From contig CAZCVE010000003.1 of NCBI GenBank assembly GCA_964502175.1, forward strand, positions 186,001 through 250,000: a stretch of DNA of 64,000 nucleotides, given 5' to 3'. The stretch is from JAFLCL01 sp964502175 (GTDB lineage: Bacteria > Myxococcota_A > Polyangia > Polyangiales > Sandaracinaceae). Of the stretch, positions 27,061 to 34,869 are shown in pieces. How positions within the stretch are numbered: position 1 is the stretch's first letter; the number at the start of each line of letters is the position of its first letter. The translations under genes and the position numbers were made by a program. The notes below the pieces were generated by a model. It saw only the letters and a program-made list of their open reading frames with translations, was not told the DNA's origin and did not search any database.

Positions 27061-27299
27061 CCCGCTCTGCTCCGAGCCCGCGCCCGCGCCCGCGCCAGGA
27101 GCGCAGCGACGCGCCAGGAGCGAAGCGACGCGCCCGTTCACGCGCAGCCGCCGCACTCGAAGTCGATCTCCCGGATCTGCGCTTCCTCGTGGGGCACCGA
27201 CGCGTCGATGCCTTGGTTGGGGCCGCAGCCCGCGAGCGGCTATCGAACGACGTGACCGTCGCGAGATCGCAGCGGCTCGGCGTGGCAAGCTCGCGCGCG

Positions 27300-28085
27300 A
27301 TGCAGAACGACAGCCTTCGGATCGGCGAGCACACCTTCCACTCGCGCCTCTTCGTCGGCACCGGGAAGTACGCGAGCTTCGAGCAGAGCTGCGCCGCGCT
27401 CGAGGCCTCGGGTGCCGAGGTCGTCACCGTCGCGGTGCGCCGCGTGGACTTCTCGAGCGAAGACGGCAAGCGCCTCGGTCGCTACCTCGCCGAGAAGAAG
27501 TACGTGATCCTGCCGAACACCGCGGGCTGCTACACGACCGACGAGACCGTCCGCACCGCGCGGCTCGCGCGCGAGATGCTCGGTACGTCGCTCCTCAAGC
27601 TCGAGGTGATCGGCGATCCGAAGACGCTCTTCCCCGACGTGGTGCAGACGCTCGAGGCGACGAAGGTGCTCGTCGCCGAGGGCTTCACGGTGCTCGCGTA
27701 CACGACCGATGATCCGATCACGGCGCGCAAGCTCGAGGACCTCGGCTGCGCGGCCGTCATGCCGCTCGCGGCGCCGATCGGCAGCGGCCTCGGAATCCGC
27801 AACCCGTACAACCTCGAGATCATCCGCGAGCACGCGAAGGTGCCCGTGGTCGTCGACGCAGGCGTGGGCACGGCGTCCGATGCCGCGATCGCGATGGAGC
27901 TCGGCTGTGACGCCGTGCTGATGAACACGGCGATCGCGGGCGCCAAGGATCCCGTGCTCATGGCGAGCGCGATGAAGAAGGCGGTCGAGGCCGGCCGCGA
28001 GGCGTACCTCGCGGGCCGCATCGAGAAGAAGCTCTACGCCACGGCGTCGAGCCCTCTGCGCGGCGTCATCGGCTCGCGGAGCTGA
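27300..28085 (+). CDS. thiG: Thiazole synthase
   Basis: 261 residues, the normal length. ThiG builds the thiazole phosphate of thiamine from deoxyxylulose phosphate, dehydroglycine and sulfur delivered by ThiS thiocarboxylate. Seen: LFVGTGKYASFEQ, ASGAEVVTVAVRR, ILPNTAGCYTTDETVR, LLKLEVIGD (Schiff-base Lys), AVMPLAAPIGSGLGIRNPYN and VVVDAGVGTASDAAIAMELG. No ThiS, ThiF or ThiO is adjacent; the 239 bases upstream hold no ThiS ending in GG. The start follows a TTG/GCGCG-rich leader. The ThiE-like gene follows after 2 bases, so they form an operon. Confidence 0.95.
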   Translation: MQNDSLRIGEHTFHSRLFVGTGKYASFEQSCAALEASGAEVVTVAVRRVDFSSEDGKRLGRYLAEKKYVILPNTAGCYTTDETVRTARLAREMLGTSLLKLEVIGDPKTLFPDVVQTLEATKVLVAEGFTVLAYTTDDPITARKLEDLGCAAVMPLAAPIGSGLGIRNPYNLEIIREHAKVPVVVDAGVGTASDAAIAMELGCDAVLMNTAIAGAKDPVLMASAMKKAVEAGREAYLAGRIEKKLYATASSPLRGVIGSRS

Positions 28086-28087
28086 CG

Positions 28088-28768
28088 TTGAGCGGCGCGG
28101 CACGGCGAGATCGGCGCGCGCTGCCGTTCGACCTCTGGGTCATCACCGATCCGACCTCGCCGCGCGGCCTCGCCCCGTATCTCGAGGCGCTCGAGGCAGG
28201 CGTGCCGGGCTGGGCGCTGGCGATCCGCGATCACGAGGCGAGCGACCGTGAGCTGGGGCGCACCGTCGAGCGGCTCGCGTCGCACGGGGCGGAGGTGCCG
28301 CGCGTGATCGCGGCGGCGAGCTTCGAGCGCGTGCACCTCGCGGCGCGCCTCGGCGTGGGCGTGCAGCTCGCGGAGCGAGCACCGAGCGTCGAGGTCGCGC
28401 GGGCGAGCGTCGGTGACCGCGCGCTCATCGCGGCGTCGGTGCACGACGCGGAGGGCCTGGCGCGGCGGGTGGGGGAGGGCGTCGATCTCGTCCTGCTCGC
28501 GCCGTTCGGTGCCGTCACGGGCAAGGGCGCTCCGCTGAGCGACGCGGCCGTCGAGGCGATCACGGAGGCCAGCGACGCGCCCGTGTTCGCCCTCGGCGCG
28601 ATCCGAGCGCCCGAGGACGTCGCGCGGGCGCTCGCGTTGGGCTGCGCGGGTGTCGCCGTGCGGTCGTGGCTGGCCACCTCGGCCGACGGCGCGCGCGCGG
28701 TCGCCCAGCTGCGTGGGTGGATCGATGGTTCGCGTCAGGAACGAGATTCCGCGTTGGGTTCTCGATAG
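28088..28768 (+). CDS. ThiE/TenI-like thiamine phosphate synthase homologue
   Basis: 226 residues with a TTG start, 2 bases after thiG. It keeps the ThiE/TenI barrel order: DLWVITDPTS, WALAIRDHEASDRELGRTVE (the QxRxK region), a HLAARLGVGVQLAERAP turn, ASVHDAEGLARRVGEGVDLV, APFGAVTGKGAPL and VFALGAIRAPEDVARALALG. The phosphate-binding GG-I and the Thr/Lys region are partly altered (ALGAI and VTGKG), so it could be a true ThiE or a TenI-like thiazole tautomerase. Its place in the thiG operon ties it to thiamine synthesis. Confidence 0.75.
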   Translation: MSGAARRDRRALPFDLWVITDPTSPRGLAPYLEALEAGVPGWALAIRDHEASDRELGRTVERLASHGAEVPRVIAAASFERVHLAARLGVGVQLAERAPSVEVARASVGDRALIAASVHDAEGLARRVGEGVDLVLLAPFGAVTGKGAPLSDAAVEAITEASDAPVFALGAIRAPEDVARALALGCAGVAVRSWLATSADGARAVAQLRGWIDGSRQERDSALGSR

Positions 28769-28777
28769 AGTCCGCGA

Positions 28778-29410
28778 ATGGGCGACAGTCTTCGCGGTCA
28801 GCTCTTCAAACTCGTCATCGTGGTGGCGCTGATCCTCCTCGCGATCGCCGGCTTCCTCCGCTGGCAGTACGTGGACGTGGTCACCGTCAACGATGACGCC
28901 ATGGCTCCGACTGCGTTCGGCGGCGACAGGGTGCTCGTGTGGCGGACGTCGGAGTTCGATCACGGCGACGTGGTGCTGTGTCGTCACCCGCGCACGGCCG
29001 GTTCGTGGCTGATCGGCCGCATCATCGGTCGCCCGGGCATGCGCGTGGAGACGCACCGCGAGCAGGTCGCGGTGAACGGACAGCGCGTGGATCGCGACTT
29101 CCGCGGCCAGTTCCGCTTCGAGGACACGCAGAACCACAACGTCGCGACCTTCGCCCACGGCGTCGAGAACCTCGGCGAGGTGCACCACCTCTTCATGGAG
29201 CGGCCCGAGCGCAACGTGACGATCCGACCCGTGGACAACGCCACGGGCTTCTACCTGCTGAGCGACAACCGCACGTGGATCGGCGCGGACAGCCGCGCGC
29301 TCGGACCCGTCTCGCCCGAGAGCTGCGTCGGCACGGTCTTCATGCGCTGGGCACCCGGCGGTCGCGCTCCGGTCGAGCTCGATCAGGGCCACCTCGACAT
29401 GCTGGACTGA
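28778..29410 (+). CDS. Signal peptidase I-like protein lacking the Ser/Lys dyad
   Basis: 210 residues. One N-terminal membrane segment (about 12-28, LVIVVALILLAIAGFL), then the S26 signal peptidase boxes. In box B the nucleophile position is Ala41 (DDAMAPT, GCC codon) instead of Ser. In box D the catalytic Lys position is Gly80 (LIGRIIGRPGMRV). Box E (LLSDNRTWIGADSRALGPVS) is intact. The fold is kept but proteolysis is not expected. It starts 9 bases after the ThiE-like gene and may be co-transcribed. A clear hairpin follows its stop. Confidence 0.85.
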   Translation: MGDSLRGQLFKLVIVVALILLAIAGFLRWQYVDVVTVNDDAMAPTAFGGDRVLVWRTSEFDHGDVVLCRHPRTAGSWLIGRIIGRPGMRVETHREQVAVNGQRVDRDFRGQFRFEDTQNHNVATFAHGVENLGEVHHLFMERPERNVTIRPVDNATGFYLLSDNRTWIGADSRALGPVSPESCVGTVFMRWAPGGRAPVELDQGHLDMLD

Positions 29411-29451
29411 GCCGCGAGGCGCGCCCCGCCGGTCGAGCCGCTCGACGACGA

Positions 29452-29479
29452 ACGCCCCCGCGATCTCTCGTGGGGGCGT
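29452..29479. terminator. Strong hairpin between convergent genes
   Basis: Twelve-base arms (ACGCCCCCGCGA and TCGTGGGGGCGT, one G-T wobble) flank a TCTC loop. It stands 42 bases after the signal-peptidase-like gene and 43 bases after the stop of the leftward small gene. There is no long T run, so it may be a bidirectional hairpin terminator or an mRNA 3'-end stabiliser. Confidence 0.6.
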
Positions 29480-29521
29480 CGGCTCGTTTCGTGTCGGTGG
29501 GCAGCGTGGCGCCCGCGACGA

Positions 29522-29725
29522 TCACCAGTCGGACATCCGGATCTCGCGCTCGTTGTCGTGCGCGAACGGGTGCCAGGTGTAGTCGCCGCTCTTGAGGGAC
29601 GAGATCACGAAGATCACCGTGAGGGCGACGGCGAGCGTGCCGAGGAGGAGCGCGACCAGGCGGGGGCCGTTCCAGACGGCGTCTTCTCGAGCGACGCGTT
29701 CATCGATCTGCTTGTTTTCGTCCAC
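29522..29725 (-). CDS. Small single-pass membrane protein
   Basis: 67 residues from a GTG start with GAGGAGG upstream. One membrane segment (LVALLLGTLAVALTVIFVIS) lies between a charged N-terminus and an aromatic, acidic C-terminus (DYTWHPFAHDNEREIRMSDW). No family is recognised. It may share a transcript with the lipoprotein gene upstream, 72 bases away. Confidence 0.65.
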   Translation of the reverse strand: MDENKQIDERVAREDAVWNGPRLVALLLGTLAVALTVIFVISSLKSGDYTWHPFAHDNEREIRMSDW

Positions 29726-29797
29726 TTCGTGCCTCCTCGGAGCGCGCCCGAGATACCGCGAACCACGCGCAACGTCCAGCGTTTCGGGCCCGAGCCG

Positions 29798-30439
29798 TCA
29801 GATCGGCAGCATCGCGACGGGCAGTCGCTGGCCCGGCGAGAGCGTGACGTTGTAGACGCCGACGACGCGACCGCCGACCGAGATCGACACCTGCGCGGGC
29901 GTGACCCCAGCCACGCCGCAGTCGCCCCAGTAGTGGAGCTCGATCATGTACTGGCCGCTCGGCGGCTGCGGGGTGTTCCAGTAGACGTTCTCGATGGTGT
30001 CCGAGCCCGGCACGCACGCGCCGCGCGCGTCGTGATCGAGCACGCCGCCCGTGGGCGACTGGCGATCTTGGTAGCTGATCGTGAAGCCCGACGGGTCCGT
30101 CACGTAGAGATCGATGTCGGCGCCCGTCTGCCACGCGAGGGTCACCTGGATGGCGCCGCTCTGGTAGCCGCAGCCCTCGTCGATGCGGCCATCGCAGTTG
30201 TCGTCGAGGCCGTTGCACTGCTCGGCCGCCCCCTGCGTGCACTGGATGCCCACGGAGCTCACGCCCGCCTGGACCTGCACCTGCACCTGCGCGGAGCTGG
30301 TCGTCGTGGTGGTGTTGGTGTCCTGACGCACCTGCTCGGTCGTGACGACCGTGCGCGCGCGGCGCACGCAGCCGGCGCCTCCGAGGAGGGAGATCGCGGC
30401 GATCGACGTGACGAGAGAGAGCGTGTGGAGCGAGCGCAT
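29798..30439 (-). CDS. Lipoprotein with putative metal-binding motif and YfaP/DUF2135-like domain
   Basis: 213 residues. The ATG is preceded by GGAGGTTTCG. Signal peptide and lipobox near residue 24 (LLGGAGC). A Thr/Gln linker precedes EQCNGLDDNCDGRIDEGC, the MopE-type putative metal-binding repeat (PF11617) found in surface proteins. The second half has VTLAWQTGADIDLYVTDPSG, GGVLDHDARGACVPG, IENVYWNTPQPPSGQYMI and HYWGDCG, the order of YfaP-like (DUF2135) domains. It is probably an anchored, Ca-binding surface protein; no enzyme motif is seen. Confidence 0.8.
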   Translation of the reverse strand: MRSLHTLSLVTSIAAISLLGGAGCVRRARTVVTTEQVRQDTNTTTTTSSAQVQVQVQAGVSSVGIQCTQGAAEQCNGLDDNCDGRIDEGCGYQSGAIQVTLAWQTGADIDLYVTDPSGFTISYQDRQSPTGGVLDHDARGACVPGSDTIENVYWNTPQPPSGQYMIELHYWGDCGVAGVTPAQVSISVGGRVVGVYNVTLSPGQRLPVAMLPI

Positions 30440-30510
30440 CGAAACCTCCTCGGGTCTGCGGGCCGGGGAGCCTACGCGAGACGCGTCGAGGTTCTGCCCG
30501 ATTCAGCGCG

Positions 30511-31659
30511 TCACGCCAGGCTTTCGCGCTCCTCTCGGCCGAACAGCGCGCGGAGGCCCGCGACGTCGTCGAGATCGTAGAGCACGGGCGGCACCAGATC
30601 GCGCGCGGGCAAGAGGCCCGTGAGCGCGCCGCTGTCGCCGAGCGCGCGTCCCTCTGGCCCATCCAGGATGAAGAACACGTGCTTGCGTCCGCCGACCGTC
30701 TGGTGCTCGGCGACGTCGAAGATGCGCGACCGATCGAGCGACAGCTCGGTGAGGCCGCGGCGGATGAGCACGCGCCGATCGGTGACGAGGTACTCCGTGT
30801 CGCGGCCCTCGGCGCGCGCCCGCACGAGCCCCCACCACACGAGCCCGCCGCCCACCGCGAGCACGAGCGCGAAGGTCACGAGGCACGCCCCGAAGAAGAG
30901 GCTCCAGATCTCCGAGCCCACCGGCAGGCCGACCTCCTCGAGCGAGCTGAGGGCGCCGAACGTCACGAGGCCGTAGCGCACGCCGATGCCGAGCACGACG
31001 ACGCCGAGCGCGGCGGTCGCGAGATCGCGCCACCCGAGGAGAAAACCGGCAGGTCCCGCGCCCCAGAGGACCTTCTCGTCGGGGTCGAGCATCTCGACCA
31101 GGCGCGGATCGTCTTCGTCGTGCGGCGCGCGATCGACGCCGCGGACGAGGCCGAGGACCACGTCGGGCCCGCGCAGATCGTGCAGCACGATGCGCTCTTG
31201 CCGCATGAGCGGACCGAACGGCACGGCGCGGATCAGCTCGAGGGTGCCGATGCCGCGCGAGGTCCGGTGCCATCGGATGCGCGCGAAGCTGATCGCGCTG
31301 CGCTCGATCGATCGCACGCTCGCGCCGCGCTTCCACAGCGCGCGCCGGTTCGTGACGGCGAACTCACACGGGTCGAGCGTGTAGCGAGGCACGAGCACCG
31401 CGCCCACCACGAAGACGAGCGCGTAGAGCGTGACGGTGAGGCACGCCTGGATGCCGGGCAGCTCCGACACGCGGAGGAGCGCCGCGAAGAGCAGGGCGGA
31501 CGTCGCCGTCGATCCTGCCGCGAGCAGGGTCAGCACGTAGCCGAGGCGACGCGGAACCCCGAGCACGGGGCGTCCGACCCAGAGCAGGCGCTCCGACGGC
31601 AAGAGCTGGAATGCGCGCGCCGTGGCTGCGTCCTCCAGTTGGCGTCCCTCGTCCTTCAC
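30511..31659 (-). CDS. Membrane protein with two bacterial PH-like (YdbS) domains
   Basis: 382 residues, GTG start. Two related halves: each has LLPSERLLWVGRPV- or LDPDEKVLWGAGPA-type openings, two membrane helices, and a bacterial PH2-like strand set (FAVTNRRALWKRGASVRSIE and LVTDRRVLIRRGLTELSLD). This layout matches YdbS/YdbT and other bPH2 membrane proteins of unknown function. The start at 31659 was chosen because upstream sequence in this frame is Arg/Pro/Thr low complexity. Confidence 0.75.
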   Translation of the reverse strand: MKDEGRQLEDAATARAFQLLPSERLLWVGRPVLGVPRRLGYVLTLLAAGSTATSALLFAALLRVSELPGIQACLTVTLYALVFVVGAVLVPRYTLDPCEFAVTNRRALWKRGASVRSIERSAISFARIRWHRTSRGIGTLELIRAVPFGPLMRQERIVLHDLRGPDVVLGLVRGVDRAPHDEDDPRLVEMLDPDEKVLWGAGPAGFLLGWRDLATAALGVVVLGIGVRYGLVTFGALSSLEEVGLPVGSEIWSLFFGACLVTFALVLAVGGGLVWWGLVRARAEGRDTEYLVTDRRVLIRRGLTELSLDRSRIFDVAEHQTVGGRKHVFFILDGPEGRALGDSGALTGLLPARDLVPPVLYDLDDVAGLRALFGREERESLA

Positions 31660-31837
31660 GTCAGCCAAGCTAGCAGAGCGCACGCCCCGATCGACACCGC
31701 GGCGGCGCCGACGTTCCCGGCGCGCATGGGGTGTTGGTCGACGACGCCCCGTGGACGGTTGCGATCGCGAGGCTGCCGTGGGAAACGCGGCCGCCCGTCG
31801 GGTCGTGACGACCGCTGTCCGGGCGCAGGAGGGTCGT

Positions 31838-33730
31838 ATGCGAGCAATGTGGACGCGTCCGGTGATCGGGGCGCTCGGTGTGGTCGTGGTGGCGGGATGC
31901 GGCGGCACGCCGGCGGAGCCGGACGCGTTCGTGGCGATGAACGACGCGGCGGTCGGCGTGGACGCGTTCACCGCGCGCGACGACGACGCGTTCACGGTTC
32001 GCCCGCCCGATGCGTTCATGGAGATGGCCGACGCGGCGGTGTCGCCGGACGCGTTCGCGGGCGAGGCGTGTCCGACGCGCGGCGCGAGCGAGGACGTCGT
32101 GTGCGGCATGTGCGGCACGCAGACGCGCTTCTGCACCTCCGCGATGGTCTGGGAGTACTCGGACTGCGAGGGCGAGCGCGGCGTCTGCGAGGCGGGCACG
32201 ACGATGGACGTGGCCTGCGGACCGGGCGGGACGGTCACGTCGCGCTGCACCGACGCGTGCGTGTTCGAGGCGATGGGCGAGTGCAGCTCGGCGCTCTGGT
32301 CGTGCGCGATGCCGCTCGTCGCCGAGTCGCGCGAGGGCACGGTCTCGGTCTCTTCGGACACGAGCGCAGGCGCGGCCGGTCCGCTCGATCTCGGCATGAC
32401 GTGCGGGCCGATGATCGCCGACGCGACGATGCGCCCCGCGCAGGTCGTCGTTCGCTACGTCGTCCCGGGCACGGGCATGCGCCTCCTGCGCTTCACCACC
32501 GCGAACGACGCCACGCCCGCGAACTTCGACACGCTGATCCAGCTGCGACGCGACTGCGCGGTCGCGCCGACGGTGCGGGAGGGCACCTGCTTCGACGACG
32601 GCGTCCCGGCGCCGACGCCGCCGCCGATGATCTCGGAGTTCCGCACGCAGGGCATCGCGTCCGTCACGGGCGGCGAGACGCTCTACTTCGTCGTCACCGG
32701 CTACGGCACGAACCCGCCGGGCACGATGACGCACGTTACGGAGGGCGCCTTCCAGCTCGACCTCACCGTGGGCGATCCGACGCCGCCGGTGCTCACCGCC
32801 GCGACGCTCGAGACGCGCACGGGCGGAGCGACGGGCGACACGGCCGTCCTGACCGTGACGGGCAGCGACGCGAGCTTGGACGTGCTCGGCGCGCGCGTGA
32901 CGCTGCTCACCGCGGCCGACGTCGCGCTCGACACCAACGACGACGGCATGGTCGACGTGGACGACGACGTCAGCGTGCTCTTGCCGGTCATCACGACGGC
33001 GTCCTTCACGTCGATGGTCGAGAGCTTCGTCCTCAACGACACGATCAACCGCGAGGGTGCCGTGCGCGCTCGTGTGCGCCTCTACGACGCCGTCGGCAGC
33101 GAGAGCTCCACGGTCACGATCGCGATCACCGGCACGCGCCTCGTCGCGTACGGCGAGGTGTGCGACGCCACGCACGTGTGCCCGACGCTGCTCGAGTGCA
33201 CGGCGGGCACGTGCAGCGAGACGGCGGCGACGCGCGCGGCCTGCATGGCGGCCACGTTGCTCACGCTCTCGGGCACCCCCGCGACCACACGCGTGAGCGG
33301 AACGCTCGCCGTGGGCGCCTCGACGGTGCCGCGTCCCTGCAACGGCACGGGTGTGCAGACCTTCTACCGAGTGACAGTCCCCGCGGGCGCGTTCGATCTC
33401 GTGGCGAGCACGATCAACCCGGGGACCGCGATGACGCTCGACACCGTGGTCTATGCGCTCTCGAACTGCGGCAACCCGGCGTCGGGCCCCGCGGGCGCGT
33501 GCGCCGACGACGCGCTCGGCGAGCGACGCGCGAACCTCGTCGTCCAAGACATCGCAGCGGGCACGTACACGATCGGCGTGTCGGGCTACGCCTCGCTCGC
33601 TGCGCCCGAGCCCTTCGCGCTCGACGTGACGCTTCGCCCGGTGGTCGGTCTCGGCGCGAGCTGCGACCCCACGGGCATGGCGAGCCGCTGCGGCGCGGGC
33701 GTGTGCTCGGCCGCAGGCACGTGCACCTGA
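31838..33730 (+). CDS. Lipoprotein with DAF-rich linker and Ig/Big-like domains
   Basis: 630 residues. The ATG at 31838 follows AGGAGGGTCGT. Lipobox VVVVAGCGG near residue 19. A spacer to about residue 70 repeats DAF (DAFVAMND, DAFTARDD, DAFTVRPP, DAFMEMAD). A Cys-rich block then has VCGMCGTQTRFC and an EYSDC-type pattern like other secreted lipoproteins here. Beta domains follow, with TLETRTGGATGDTAVLTVTG and TNDDGMVDVDDD (possible Ca site). Two similar segments of about 120 residues (LLRFTTANDATPANFDTLIQ; FDLVASTINPGTAMTLDTVV) repeat a strand pattern. Function unknown. Confidence 0.8.
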   Translation: MRAMWTRPVIGALGVVVVAGCGGTPAEPDAFVAMNDAAVGVDAFTARDDDAFTVRPPDAFMEMADAAVSPDAFAGEACPTRGASEDVVCGMCGTQTRFCTSAMVWEYSDCEGERGVCEAGTTMDVACGPGGTVTSRCTDACVFEAMGECSSALWSCAMPLVAESREGTVSVSSDTSAGAAGPLDLGMTCGPMIADATMRPAQVVVRYVVPGTGMRLLRFTTANDATPANFDTLIQLRRDCAVAPTVREGTCFDDGVPAPTPPPMISEFRTQGIASVTGGETLYFVVTGYGTNPPGTMTHVTEGAFQLDLTVGDPTPPVLTAATLETRTGGATGDTAVLTVTGSDASLDVLGARVTLLTAADVALDTNDDGMVDVDDDVSVLLPVITTASFTSMVESFVLNDTINREGAVRARVRLYDAVGSESSTVTIAITGTRLVAYGEVCDATHVCPTLLECTAGTCSETAATRAACMAATLLTLSGTPATTRVSGTLAVGASTVPRPCNGTGVQTFYRVTVPAGAFDLVASTINPGTAMTLDTVVYALSNCGNPASGPAGACADDALGERRANLVVQDIAAGTYTIGVSGYASLAAPEPFALDVTLRPVVGLGASCDPTGMASRCGAGVCSAAGTCT

Positions 33731-33743
33731 CGCTCGGCCGACC

Positions 33744-34715
33744 TCAGCGACAGTAGCGACGACCGGGGTGGGGCTGGACGATCCAGCTGTCGCGACGATC
33801 GAGGAACGCGCGGACGCTCTCGTGCATCGGGGGAGCGTTCGCGCGTGCTTCTTCTTCCGTGACGACGCGGCTGCGACGTCGACGCGGCCTCACCTCGGCG
33901 ACGGGCGAGAGATCCGCGCGCTCGATCTGTGCGAGGCGCCACGGGTACATCGGCACCGAGTCGGCGCAGCCGTCGGCGAGATCTTCGTCGCTACAGAAGA
34001 GGCGCACGTGCAGGTGATCGTCGTGCGCGTACGCGGGCTGGCAGCTCACCTCGGAGAAGCGCTGGATCGCCGCCGCGGGCGCGCTCTGCCGCGCGGCCTC
34101 CGCGAGCAGCATCGTGCGCACGTGCTCGACGACGAAGATGCGCTGCACGCGCGCGCCCTCGTCCTCGACGAGCGCCTGCACGAAGCGCCAGGTGCGCGGC
34201 AGATCGATGCGGAGCGGGATGTCGTCCGCCGGATCCATCAGGTCGCGGTAGTCGGTGCCCTCGCCCGCAGGATCGATCGGCACGCCGATCGACGGATGCG
34301 GTCGGCCCTCGGCGTTCAGCAGGTAGAAGAGGACGTCGACGTCGCGCCCCGCTTGATGACTGCCGTGGTGATCGATGGGTCCGCCGCGCTCGAAGCCGAG
34401 GTCGTTCACCGTGCACGTGCCGCCGGGGATCGCGCGATCGACCGTCGCTGCGGCCGACGCCAGCATGTTCACGAGCTCGGCCGTTCCGTAGAACGCGGTC
34501 CCGTTCGGACGGCGTGGGTTCGACACGAGGCCAGGCGCGCGCTCCGGCAGCGCGACGCCGCCGCGCAACGAGCCGCTGCTCGGTCCGCCGAGCGACGTCG
34601 AGCGTGATCCTCGCGCACGTCGGTACGCGGGCACACCGGCGTCGGTGGTCTGGGCCGACGACTCCGCGACGCAGCCGACGAGCGCGAGGCAGAGGCCGAG
34701 GAGGGCGATCCGCAT
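33744..34715 (-). CDS. MepA-type (M74) penicillin-insensitive murein endopeptidase, lipoprotein
   Basis: 323 residues. Signal peptide with lipobox LALVGCVAES. The M74 Zn site is visible: DHHGSHQAGRDVDV (His, then Asp) and AYAHDDHLHVRLFC, where H-x-H supplies the second half. TAFYGTAELVNMLASAAATV and RFVQALVEDEGARVQRIFV are also family-like. MepA cleaves D-Ala-meso-DAP cross-links in the periplasm. The C-terminal tail is Arg-rich. It is divergent from the flavin/iron-sulfur reductase gene, with a possible promoter between them. Confidence 0.85.
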   Translation of the reverse strand: MRIALLGLCLALVGCVAESSAQTTDAGVPAYRRARGSRSTSLGGPSSGSLRGGVALPERAPGLVSNPRRPNGTAFYGTAELVNMLASAAATVDRAIPGGTCTVNDLGFERGGPIDHHGSHQAGRDVDVLFYLLNAEGRPHPSIGVPIDPAGEGTDYRDLMDPADDIPLRIDLPRTWRFVQALVEDEGARVQRIFVVEHVRTMLLAEAARQSAPAAAIQRFSEVSCQPAYAHDDHLHVRLFCSDEDLADGCADSVPMYPWRLAQIERADLSPVAEVRPRRRRSRVVTEEEARANAPPMHESVRAFLDRRDSWIVQPHPGRRYCR

Positions 34716-34823
34716 GGCCGGGATGAACGCGTCAGCGCTGCACGGAAGTCCACTTCCTGTCTTGCCTGGGCTCGAGGGCCCCGATGGCTGTTTCCGCATG
34801 GATTTCGGCCAGGATGCGCACTG

Positions 34824-34863
34824 TATAGTTGCACTTGACACACAACACTCGGACGAGCATCTT
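34824..34863 (+). promoter_or_regulatory. AT-rich promoter region of the diiron oxidase operon
   Basis: A perfect TTGACA hexamer at 34835-34840 and a TATAGT at 34824-34829 stand out in an otherwise GC-rich sequence. With a 17-base spacer the -10 from TTGACA would be CATCTT at 34858-34863, weak, with transcription starting at about the ATG at 34870 (leaderless). On the other strand, TATACA at 34823-34828 could serve the MepA gene. A MerR-type regulator would act on such a promoter. Not proved by sequence alone. Confidence 0.4.
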
Positions 34864-34869
34864 CGCCTC

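Noticed and set aside
27061..27299. thiS gene upstream of thiG
   Set aside because: No frame of 60-70 residues ending in Gly-Gly and adjacent to thiG on the plus strand.
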